From assembly GCF_000226115.1 (NCBI RefSeq), contig NC_016461.1, forward strand, positions 1,984,001 through 2,048,000: a stretch of DNA of 64,000 nt, read 5' to 3'. Source of the stretch: Thermothielavioides terrestris NRRL 8126. Taxonomy: Eukaryota > Ascomycota > Sordariomycetes > Sordariales > Chaetomiaceae. Positions 55,650-64,000 of this stretch are shown here, one piece after another. Below the pieces are notes generated by a model, which saw only the letters and a list, made by a program, of their open reading frames with translations, searched no databases and was not told where the DNA came from. A program made the position numbers and the translations under genes. How positions within the stretch are numbered: position 1 is the stretch's first letter; every line of letters starts with the position of its first letter.

Positions 55650-58600
55650 CTACCGCTTCCTCGACTCGTCAATATCCTCGCCCAGCTCGGCCGGGCGCCG
55701 CGGATCCACCATGCACGCGACGCGCGCGTCGCCGCGGCGCGCGCCGATGGTGACCCACACATGCTTGGCCGGGGGGACGGGCACGCCGCCGGCACCACCG
55801 GCACCAGCACCACCGCCATGGCCGCCGGCGCCGGGGCCGCCACCGCTGGCGCGGATGGTCTCGCGGGCGCCGGTCCAGCGCAGCCGGCGGTCGCGGCTCA
55901 TGTCGCTGCAGCCGAGGCCGCCGGCGGCGGTCCACTCGCGGACGACGTCGCGGACGAACTCGATCTTGGCGCGGAACTGGTTCGCGGCGGGGATGCCCTG
56001 CAGGGCCGGGCTGATCTCGGGGCGGCGGCGCGACGAGGCGGAGGAGGACGATGACGAGGAGGAGGTGGTGGTGGTGGTGGAGGAGGACGTGCCGCTGCCG
56101 CTGCCGCTGCCGCTGCCGCTGCGGGAGGACGCGGGCTGCTTGGGCACGGTGGCGAAGTTGAGCAGCGTCTGCAGCGGGTAGGACAGGACGGCGCGGTCGT
56201 CGAGGGCCGACTCGGCCAGCACGCCGGTCGCTTGCAGCTTCTGCGCCGCGTCCTGCGGCAGGTGCCAGAAGTGGCACCAGGTTCCGGTGGCGTCGAGCAC
56301 GACCTTGGTGTGGTCGGGGAAGTTGAACTAGGGGAAGAAAAGAAGAGTTAGCGCGGGAAACCCTTACTCGTGGGTCGTGGGGTGCAGCAGCAGAGCGGCG
56401 GGGGCGGGCTTACCTGCATGTGGCCGTCGGCAAACATCCAGCAGCCGACATCACCGAAGCGCTGATAAAACGTGACAACGTCGGCAGGGGCGGCTGTTGG
56501 ATCCGTGATGGTGGGAACCCGCATGGCGCTCTCCTCGGTCTGCGTGGGGCTCTCCATTTCCCTGCCGTACGCCATCATGTAGTTGGCGAACTTCTTCCAC
56601 AGGACGATGCGTTCTCGCTTGCGGTGGTCGTAGATGTCTCGGCCCGCAGAGAGCTTCCCGGCGGTCCCGTCAGGATTGACCGGGACCATGAAGCTCTCTG
56701 GAGGCACCCGGACGCGCGAGATGCCGCTCTCTCCGTTGTTCTCGTAGAAGTAGATCCCCTCTTTCATCGGAACGATCTGGTGCCTAGCGGCGTACGTCGG
56801 GTCATCCCGGCGCATGCAGTGCCGCTCGGCGTCGTGAACTAGCAGGTAAGCGGGAGGCAACATGCCGGGATTCGGCCCATCTGGTGATGGGATGCTGCGG
56901 AGAATGCAGCCGACGCTCCCGTCGTTCAGGACATAGCCCAGCCCAAACTTGTTGGTGTAGTCGACCCACTTGACCACGATGTGCGGAACAGGTGGCGTCT
57001 TGTCCCGCGAGGACATCAGCGCCATGGTGCGGGCATTGAGTGCCCTCTCCAGCTCGGCCTGCAGCTTCCTGAGGCGCTCCAGCACGACATCCGGCTCAGA
57101 CCCCGGGACAGCTTCTTGATATTCAGATGGGCTGAAGAGAGACAGCCTCTCTTCCTGCCGCTTCTCCTTGTCCCTTGTAGAGGCTGACCGTCGCGGCGGG
57201 GCAGCTGCGTTCTCGGAACCGGCAATCGGCTGGCTTCTCGCTGATGCAGTTTGGCTGCGGAGGCTGCGGGTTGACATCCTCGTGACCGGAGCGGCCTCAT
57301 CTGCAGGCGGCCGCAATGCTGCGGCCGTCTCCCGGCCAGGCCGCGGTCGCAAAGTCACGGTTGTCCTCGGGGTGGGCTCCGCGACTGTCTTGGGCCGCGA
57401 GACAGCCGTGGTGGTTGTTGGCTTGTACTGGGCTCTCTGCTGAGCTGCGAAGCTCTGAGGTGGAGCGCGCAGCAGGCCGGATGATACCCTCTGCGCCGGA
57501 GTCGGTTGGTCGGAAGTCCTGGTGTCCTCCGTCCTGTCTGACAGTAACGATGATTGTTGTTGCTTGGCCATCTGTTGCGCCGCGAGCCGGGCCTGGAGCT
57601 TTTGCTCATTCTTGATCTCATCGAACGGCCGGTAGACCACACCCTCGGCCAGGGGAATAACGGGGGTAAGCCCGTTCTGTTCCTCCTCGGCCATTTCCCT
57701 CCAGATGTTTCTGAATACTAGCTGCGATTGGCACCACGGCCCAACGCCGCATTCGCGGCACATCTTCTGGACGTTCTGAATATTGACCAACTGGGCCTCC
57801 GAGCCAAGAGGTTCGTAGAAGGCGGGGCTGTCAGGCGGCAGCTCGCGCAACTTGCAGGTGATGTCGGACGCGGCCGGCATGTATCCGGCGGTGAAGAAAG
57901 GGTGGGCGACGATCGTGTCGGGGTCCGGTCTCCTGTCGGCGTCCTGGAGCATGGTGGCTACAAGGTCTTTAGCCTCCTGGCTAATGTTCTTCTGTGAAGT
58001 CTCGGACGAGGGCCATTCGTAGTCGCGATCTTTCGCCCTGCGATAGATTTCGTCGGTCGTGGATGATTGGAAGGGCGGCTTGGATGTGAGCATCGCGAAT
58101 CTAATCGGCGTCAGAATCGAACGCTCGTCCCGAGGTCGATGGCACATTTTGGACCGGACCTACACGATAATCCCCAGGCTCCAAATATCAACCATGTGGT
58201 CATGGCCTTTCTTGCCCTTCTCCAGGATCTCGGGAGCGATGTAATTGGGCGTCCCACACAGGGTGGTCCGCCGCATAACCTGCATGTCCTTCCCCGTGAG
58301 GAGGAGAGCGGCGAGGCCAAAATCGCCGATCTTGGCATTCATGTACTTGTCGAGGAAGATGTTGCCCATCTTGAGGTCGCGGTGGATGATGCCTTTGGCG
58401 TGCATGTACTTGATGGCCCCGGCAATCTGGACCGTGTAGAATCGCGCTTCTGCTTCGGTCAAGCCCTTGCGACGCTTCACCATGTCCATAAGCGAGCCAT
58501 TTGGACACAGCTCCAGGACGAGATATGTGCAATTCTCGAAAGTGAAGGCGCGATGAAACTGGACGATGTTCTGGTGGCGCATCTTGGAGTGGATTTGCAG

Positions 58601-58997
58601 CTCCGTTTGGAACTAGAACAGATCTTTCGTCAGTGCGATAGGTCCTCGCTAGAGAGAGGACAACAGGCCAACTTGCCTTCTGCTCCATTTTTGTCGGCAT
58701 CTGGCTCTTGACGATCTTCAGCGCAACCCGCTTCGATGCCCCCGCGGCCTTGCCCTCGTAGCAGATAGCGAAGCCGCCCTTGCCCAGAAGCTTGCCCACT
58801 TGGTACACCACACCCTCCTTGCGGTCGGAACTTGGCGGCTCGACGACATGGTTCGGCGGCGGCGGGGGATGTTCCTTGTCTTTTGCCGTCTTCAGCTGGG
58901 CGACTGCTTTCGTCTTCAGTTCGGGCGCTCGTGGGGGCCGTTGGGCATTAGCATCCCGAGGGGACAACGCCTCCATGTCGACGCCCTTCATAACCAT
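55650..58997 (-). CDS. plo1: Polo-like kinase (Plo1/Cdc5 type)
   Basis: Mitotic Ser/Thr kinase controlling entry, spindle and exit. Exons 58997-58677, 58612-58164, 58100-56414 and 56327-55650 encode 1044 aa. The kinase domain (about 65-330) has the glycine loop LLGKGGFAICYEG, Lys94, IHRDLKMGN with Asp186, DFG at 204-206 and T-loop RRTTLCGTPNYIAPEIL with the activating Thr224. A long linker precedes polo box 1 (KWVDYTNKFGLGY, with the peptide-binding Trp). Polo box 2 contains the His-x-Lys pincer in FNFPDHTKVVLD, split from GHMQ by the last intron. After polo box 2 there is a low-complexity Gly/Ser/Thr run and a C-terminal extension of about 150 aa. Intron 1 is GC-AG. ATG 58997 is the first start in the open exon; a missing 5' exon is possible. 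Confidence 0.96.
58613..58676 (-). other. GC-AG intron 1 of the Polo kinase
   Basis: Coding-strand donor GCAAGT directly after AAG, acceptor TTCTAG, 64 nt. A GT donor at neighbouring positions would break the kinase frame between KMEQK and FQTELQIHSK. Confidence 0.85.
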
Positions 58998-59898
58998 CGC
59001 TTCGTTGGGGAAGCCGGTTTTCGGGATATTCGGGGGCGCGCCGTTCGTTCGGCTCTTGTAGGCGCTGTTGGGCCTGCAGCTTTCTGAGAATCACTGTCTG
59101 GAATCTGTTGTTTGCTGTTAGGATAGTGCGGACGACGGCACGAGGCACAGGCCGGAAGCGAGCTCAGAAAAAGCTGTGAAGCCTGGCACTGATATTGATG
59201 TTGAGAAGTTGAAACAAAAACGAAGGCACACGCGAGTCAGAAAAAAGACACGCGCCTCGACTTACAATCGATGGGCTGCTTCATGCAAAAGAGGCCGGGC
59301 CGCTCATCAACAACGCAGTGCATAACACGAAACTGGCATCAACAACTCCTGGTAAGTGCAGCGGAGCTGGGTGACGGCAAACGAAGTTTCGGCGATCAAT
59401 CCCGTCGGCCGATGGTGGCGGAAACGTTTTGTTCGGCTGACCTGACTTGCAATGTGCAAAACTGGGGTCCAAGATTGGAGTGCGTTGTTTTGCCTGCCGC
59501 AGTTGTCGGAGCAACACAAGATGAGGGTGACCAGGGGTTCCTGTTAAGCTCTGTGGACCAGCCAGGAACCAGGATTTGGCGCAACACCATTGGCTGCCAA
59601 CAGCGTCACTGCTCCCCGCCAGAGCCGAGGACAGCTCCATCTTCGACACATGCACGGAGTTCAACATCGCAGCGAAGATGGTTGAACTGTGAATTGAACT
59701 TGTGATTTGGAAGCAACTAACACACCGCTCCTCCGCGGCCTACTTCGGTGAACTCCCGGTCAGCACTGCCAAGCAGAAAGCCGGTACATCCGTACTGTCT
59801 CCCCCATTCACCCCTGGGTCTTTTGGACTGCGTAACTCGAGTCACAACCAACGCCCACCCTCCTCCGATCGCCCCAAGCAAGCCGTTGCCCCTATACC
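58998..59898. other. divergent promoter region, Polo / OPA3
   Basis: Overlapping frames on both strands (59270-59705) have no recognisable content. No RNA gene seen. Confidence 0.5.
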
Positions 59899-60611
59899 AT
59901 GGTTCCATTACCGCTATTTAAGCTTGCCTCGCTGTTTGTGCGACACATTTCAAAATACGGCGCGGTTCGTCCACTCCCCAAGTCCTCAGCAGCCTGGCAT
60001 GCGCTAAATGACAAGCTGCGCTGTAGAACCACATCAAACACCAAGCGCACGAGCACCCCAGGTTTCGAGCCTTTGCCGCGCGGTACGGCCAAGTAATCCA
60101 CCAGATCAACATGCGAATGTCGGTCGCATTATTACGAAATCCCGATGCAGAGCAACGAGCAAAGGAGAAGGCCGAGGCGCCCACAGTGAAAACGGAGGCG
60201 CAAGTCAAGAAGGAAGAGGAGCTCCGTGCGAAATACGGGACGACGGCACGGGAATCACATCCCACCAAGGAGGCGCCGAAAAGCGTGTGGAAGCGCAAAT
60301 TCAGGCCGCTGCCCGAGGCCAAGGCGGTCGATCTCTTTGCCGACGTCATAGGCGATGCGTTTATCCTAGCTGTTGCTGGCGGCCTGATCGTGTACGAATA
60401 CTGGAGGTCGTCTCAAAAGCCGGACAAGAACAAGGAGATGATCGAGGACCTTCAGAGGCGGATGGAGGAGCTGAGGATAAAGGAGCAAGAGTTGGAAGAG
60501 GTGGAGAGGAGGCAGCAAGAACGGGTCGCCCTGATCGAGGAAGCGTTACGGGCGTTCAAAGACCCCAAGACGAAACAGCCTCTTCTCCCCAGCCCAACAG
60601 CAGCGGCTTGA
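59899..60611 (+). CDS. opa3: OPA3-like mitochondrial membrane protein
   Basis: Exons 59899-59964 and 60027-60611 encode 216 aa. The short first exon starts MVPLPLFKLASLFVRHISK, the classic OPA3 N-terminus that acts as mitochondrial targeting and membrane segment. Exon 2 adds NHIKHQAHEHPRFRAFA, HQINMRMSVALLRNP, and the second conserved block RPLPEAKAVDLFADVIGDAF plus ILAVAGGLIVYEYWRS, a hydrophobic segment at about 130-150. The C-terminal 60 residues are a Glu/Arg/Gln-rich coiled coil. The family affects mitochondrial shape and lipid metabolism; the molecular role is not settled. The 62-nt intron has a good branch site (GCTAAATGAC) near its end. Confidence 0.93.
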
Positions 60612-61003
60612 ACACCAAGCGAACGAGGAACCACCATCGCCTCGGCCTGCTGCAGCGCCGCCGACCCGAGCCTTGGCCGGCTGAGGGAGATCAGATCTGA
60701 GTGGTGCTATTGTTTTGCTGCCTGCGCGAGTCGTCTGTACGATGGAGCAGGTGTGTATCGATGTGAGAGCGGGAAAGCCGGAAAGCGATAGACAGCCGGG
60801 GCCTGCCGCAGGCTGGCGGCCTACTTGTAAGTTGACGAGGAAGGTGCGAGGGAGCGCCGATGCAGTCCGCACGCGCGCACAAACCCTTCTCCCAACCAAC
60901 CCATGCTGCGATAGAAGCGATACCATCTCCTTTACTGAAATAGACAGAAAGACCACTCAACACCGTTCCCTTCTGATGTCTGCTGGATCCTACGTTAATC
61001 GGG
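60612..61003. other. intergenic
   Basis: 3' region of OPA3 and upstream region of the next gene. No feature recognised. Confidence 0.5.
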
Positions 61004-62087
61004 ATGGCCATGGATTATCCAACTGATGAGCTAACTCCTAAGCATCTGGTCTGCTCGAGCCTGAGACAGCGGCCAGCGTGGGCCTCAACCGCAGCTCAGC
61101 TTCTACATTCCGACGGACGACGATGGAGGGGTATGGCGCTCAGCCAAAGAAAAAAAACAAAGCGGCCTCGAGCTACCTCACCTACCTACCTGCTAACCTC
61201 AAACAGAAGCACATCTAGGCACCCATGATCTCTCCTTAACCATCCCACACGCATACTCCGAAGACCACGACGTCTTCCGTCTCCTGCTCATCTGCCCAGA
61301 TGACACCGCCAGCCCCCATACCCTCGCCCGCATCCAAGACCTCCACCGCCTCCGCAACGGACGCAACGCCGCCCTCATCTTTCTCCTGAACCAGAACCAC
61401 CAAGACGACGAGCCCCAACCACACTCCCCACCAGCAATGCCCGCCTTCATGGCCCTCCACATCACGTACGTACGTCCCTAGCCTGACCACACTAAGAAAA
61501 ATAGCAACAGTCCGATTAACCTACCCGGCTCCCGACGTCCGTCCAGGCTCCAGAGAGAAAACACCCCCTTGCCCATCCTCCCGCTGCCCACGCCCGCCGA
61601 CCTGCCCAGCACGCTGCAAACCTTCGTCGCCGCCGCCGCGTCCGCGTCCGCGTCCTCGTCCGTCCCGCCGCCCTGGCCCCCTCCGATCGACGCCGCGCGC
61701 GATCTGCTGCCGCACTGCTGCGTCGCGGGGAACAGGGGCGCGAGTAACGACGGCAACAGCAACAGCAACAGCAACAGTAGTGGCAGCAACGGCGGCAGCA
61801 TGAACCGTGGGAGCGATAGCGCGGGGCTGGCCGGTACAGCGCCGCTGAGCGGGCGGGCCGTGGAGCTGTTGACGACCGGTGGCTGGTTCATGGGGTTTAG
61901 GGAGTTGCTGGCTGTTGGGGTGGGAACGGAGGAGGGGAGGCGGCTGGTGAGGCGCTTGTTGGCTGGGCGGGGAGACAATGGGGATGGTGATGGGGATGGT
62001 GATGGGAATGGGGAGGCTGAGGGAGGGGGAGGGGAAAGGGAAGGGGTGCTGGCATTCTGGCGGTATGAGTTCGCTACGGGGGGGTGA
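61004..62087 (+). CDS. conserved-looking hypothetical protein
   Basis: Exons 61004-61130, 61207-61465 and 61547-62087 give 308 aa with good GT-AG sites and a consistent frame. The central part looks folded: LGTHDLSLTIPHAYSEDHDV, FRLLLICPDDTASPHTLARI, LHRLRNGRNAALIFLLNQ, then PILPLPTPADLPSTLQTFVA and AARDLLPHCCV. A Gly/Asn/Ser low-complexity insert (about 190-215) precedes GRAVELLTTGGWFMGFRELL and GTEEGRRLVRRLL. The style matches a protein conserved in filamentous fungi whose function I do not know. Start ATG 61004 is the weakest point; the first 42 residues may be wrong. The long opposite-strand frames in the last exon are shadows of its GC-rich sequence. Confidence 0.65.
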
Positions 62088-62850
62088 TGGCGGCGAGGGC
62101 TTGCGGCTGGTCGGTTTGCTTGTTTGCTGTTGGGTTTGCGGTGTGGGAAGCTCAACAACGGATGGGGGTTGACGTGGGGAGTGTGGCAAGGTGCATGTGG
62201 GGGACACAGATGGCTGGATGGGGCTGGGAGTCCCATTAGATGGCGGGCTGCATGGAGTAGATGTGAGATGGAATGGTGTTGCTAGAGTCGGAAGCTGGGA
62301 CTGCGAACGGAAACAGACGAAGAGACCTTGCTTGGGCGATCGACGGAGACAGTGATAAGCTTGGCGTGATCAAGACGGCGGATTTGACCGAAATAACTAG
62401 CAGTTTTGTGATCTCGTTGCAGTGTATGTTGCTTGCTTACGACCCTTGAGAGGGACGAAGCGAACTGAAGAACAGAATTAGATCTCTGTCAGCATTTACC
62501 AATCCGGGGGTGATACGGCGACAGATGCAAGCTACTCTTAATAGTTCCGTCTTGGAGAGTCCAATGACGGCGCTAGGTCTCGAGGATACTAATTATACAT
62601 TTTCGCCTAGAGAAATTCCTGACGAACTCACCTGACCCAGTCGTGAACATCGTTGGGTCTTTCAAAGCATTAGCAAGTGCTGCCACATGTTTGTTAACTA
62701 GGGGTTTAGAGCCCGCTTCGCGGGCTCGTGGGTTTTGTCTGCATTTTTACATCACATGACTTGCTTACTGTTACTACTGGCTACCTGCATTACCTGCGAA
62801 CTGCTGGCCCACGGCTTGCCTCCCGGCCTACGGCTCCCACAGTTGCCTAA
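62088..62850. other. intergenic left of the minisatellite
   Basis: No supported gene. Contains the perfect hairpin GAGCCCGC-TTC-GCGGGCTC (62709-62727) and, near 62820-62850, CCTACGGCTCCCACAGTTGCC, part of which recurs at the right end of the array. Confidence 0.5.
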
Positions 62851-63711
62851 GGTACCTACGTTGTGCCTGCGTTATACCCCGGTGCCCGCGGTATGCCCCC
62901 GGTGCCCACGGCATGCCCCCGGTGCCCGCGTTGTGGCCGTGGTGCCCGCGTTGTGGCCCCGGTACCTGCGGTATGCCCCTGGTGCCCACGTTGTGCCCCC
63001 GGTGCCTGCGTTGTGGCCCTGGTGCCTGCGTTATGCCCCTGGTGCCCGCGTTGTAGCCGTGGTGCCCGCGTTGTGCCCACGGCATGCCCCCGGTGCCCAC
63101 AGCATGCCCCCGGTGCCCACGGTATGCCCCCGGTGCCCCCCGGTGCCCGCGTTGTGGCCCTGGTGGCCACGGTATGCCTCCAGTGCCTACGTTGTGCCCC
63201 CGGTGCCCACGGTATGCCCCTGGTGCCCGCGGTATGCCCCCGGTGCCCACGGCATGCCCTCGGTGCCTGCGTTGTGGCCCCGGTACCTGCGGTATGCCCC
63301 TAGTGCCCACGTTGTGCCCTCGGTGCCTGCGTTGTGGCCCTGGTGCCTGCGTTATGCCCCTGGTGCCTGCGTTGTGGCCGTGGTGCCCACGTTGTGCCCC
63401 CGGTGCCCACGTTGTGGCCGTGGTGCCCGCGTTGTGCCCCCGGTGCCCACGGTATGCCCCCGGTGCCCCCCGGTGCCCGCGTTGTGCCCCCGGTGCCCAC
63501 GGTATGCCCCCGGTGCCCGCGTTGTGGCCGTGGTGCCCGCGTTGTGGCCCCGGTACCTGCGGTATGCCCCCAGTGCCTACGTTGTGCCCCCGGTGCCCGC
63601 GTTGTAGCCGTGGTGCCCGCGTTGTGCCCCCGGTGCCCGCAGTATGCCCCCGGTGCCTGTGTTCTGGCCCCGGTGCCCGCGTTGTGGCCCCGGTGCCGCC
63701 CGCGGTATGCC
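62851..63711. repeat. minisatellite of about 43 imperfect 20-bp units
   Basis: Units follow GGTGCCCRCGKTRTGSCCCC, varying at the R, K and S positions and in the last two bases. Two half-units (GGTGCCCCCC) near 63134 and 63464 shift the phase. Blocks of several units recur at about 320 and 270 bp (GGTACCTGCG at 62961, 63282 and 63552), showing higher-order duplication. Because 20 is not a multiple of three, each frame encodes a 20-residue repeat. Long open frames appear in several frames on both strands and are best read as by-products. Confidence 0.9.
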
Positions 63712-64000
63712 CTGCGTACGGCTGGCCCGGGTGCCCACCTGGCCGCGGCTCCCCCAGATGCCCACCTACGTACGGCTCCCACAGTTCCGTACGGCTCCCC
63801 CAGATGCCTACCTGCCTACGGCTGGCCCAGTTGCCTAGGCACCTATGTACGGCTCCCTCGGTTTCATGGTGCGGGCGCGTAGCCCACGATGCAGGCGCGT
63901 AGAGAAAAAGAGGAAAAAGGAAAACAAAACAACGGGGAAAGGAAATGACGATTTAGCCGTAAGCCAATGGAAGGGGAAAGAAAAATCGCTAACAGTCATA
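63712..64000. other. right flank of the minisatellite
   Basis: Contains several copies of CTACGGCTCCCCCAGATGCC-like and TACGGCTGGCCC-like motifs related to the left flank (62820-62850), then A-rich sequence. No gene. Confidence 0.55.

Noticed and set aside
61478..62236. Minus-strand Pro/Ser-rich frames at the right end
   Set aside because: Antisense to the third exon of the 61004-62087 gene; repetitive composition and no splice partners.
62828..63902. Several long frames on both strands in the minisatellite
   Set aside because: All result from the stop-poor 20-bp unit; presence in many frames at once argues against coding.

Overview
The window looks like nuclear DNA of a filamentous ascomycete, most probably a Sordariomycete close to the Chaetomiaceae. 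The genes are GC-rich, with 50 short introns (mostly 50-110 nt) in the models below, and the proteins read as typical Sordariales orthologues. I see no bacterial, viral or organellar genes and no recognisable tRNA or rRNA. Coding models were built by joining open frames at splice sites; almost every joined model has a total length divisible by three.

Layout, left to right. 0.5-1.7 kb: a 14-3-3 protein with an 8-nt micro-exon. 3.4-4.4 kb: a disordered single-exon protein (-). 6.1-10.4 kb: a synaptojanin-type SAC/5-phosphatase (-). 11.9-14.3 kb: splicing factor PRP39, whose one oversized intron holds a candidate stop-bearing cassette exon. 15.8-17.1 kb: mitochondrial cytochrome c peroxidase. 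18.0-19.0 kb: F1-ATPase assembly factor ATP11. 19.2-21.1 kb: an acyl/aryl-CoA ligase ending in AKL, so probably peroxisomal (-). 22.3-22.9 kb: a small secreted protein.

22.9-27.0 kb is a gene-poor stretch. It contains a 368-bp element with perfect 31-bp terminal inverted repeats around an 18-bp, telomere-like tandem motif. 27.0-31.0 kb: a ten-exon transcription factor carrying two C2H2 fingers and a Zn2Cys6 cluster. 31-34 kb: two weakly supported minus-strand ORFs. 34.1-35.9 kb: an NTF2-like protein with a disordered tail. 36.7-38.9 kb: an amino-acid permease (-). 40.3-42.9 kb: a GH47 alpha-1,2-mannosidase (-). 43.7-46.6 kb: a divergent pair from lineage-specific fungal families, a PD-(D/E)XK-like gene interrupted by a frameshift (-) and an FTA2-like kinase-fold protein (+).

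47.2-60.6 kb is a dense housekeeping block: ATG10, U2 snRNP B'', ARPC1, a FAD monooxygenase, Polo kinase and OPA3, with one hypothetical ORF. 61.0-62.1 kb holds an unrecognised conserved-looking protein. 62.85-63.71 kb is a minisatellite of 20-bp units.

Functionally this is a mosaic of core genes (splicing: PRP39, U2B''; mitochondria: CCP, ATP11, OPA3; membrane traffic and autophagy: synaptojanin, ATG10, GH47; cytoskeleton and mitosis: ARPC1, Polo), not a pathway cluster. The most unusual features are four GC-AG introns in three genes, the micro-exon, the PRP39 cassette, the broken divergent pair, the inverted-repeat element and the minisatellite. Whether any is new cannot be decided without database searches.
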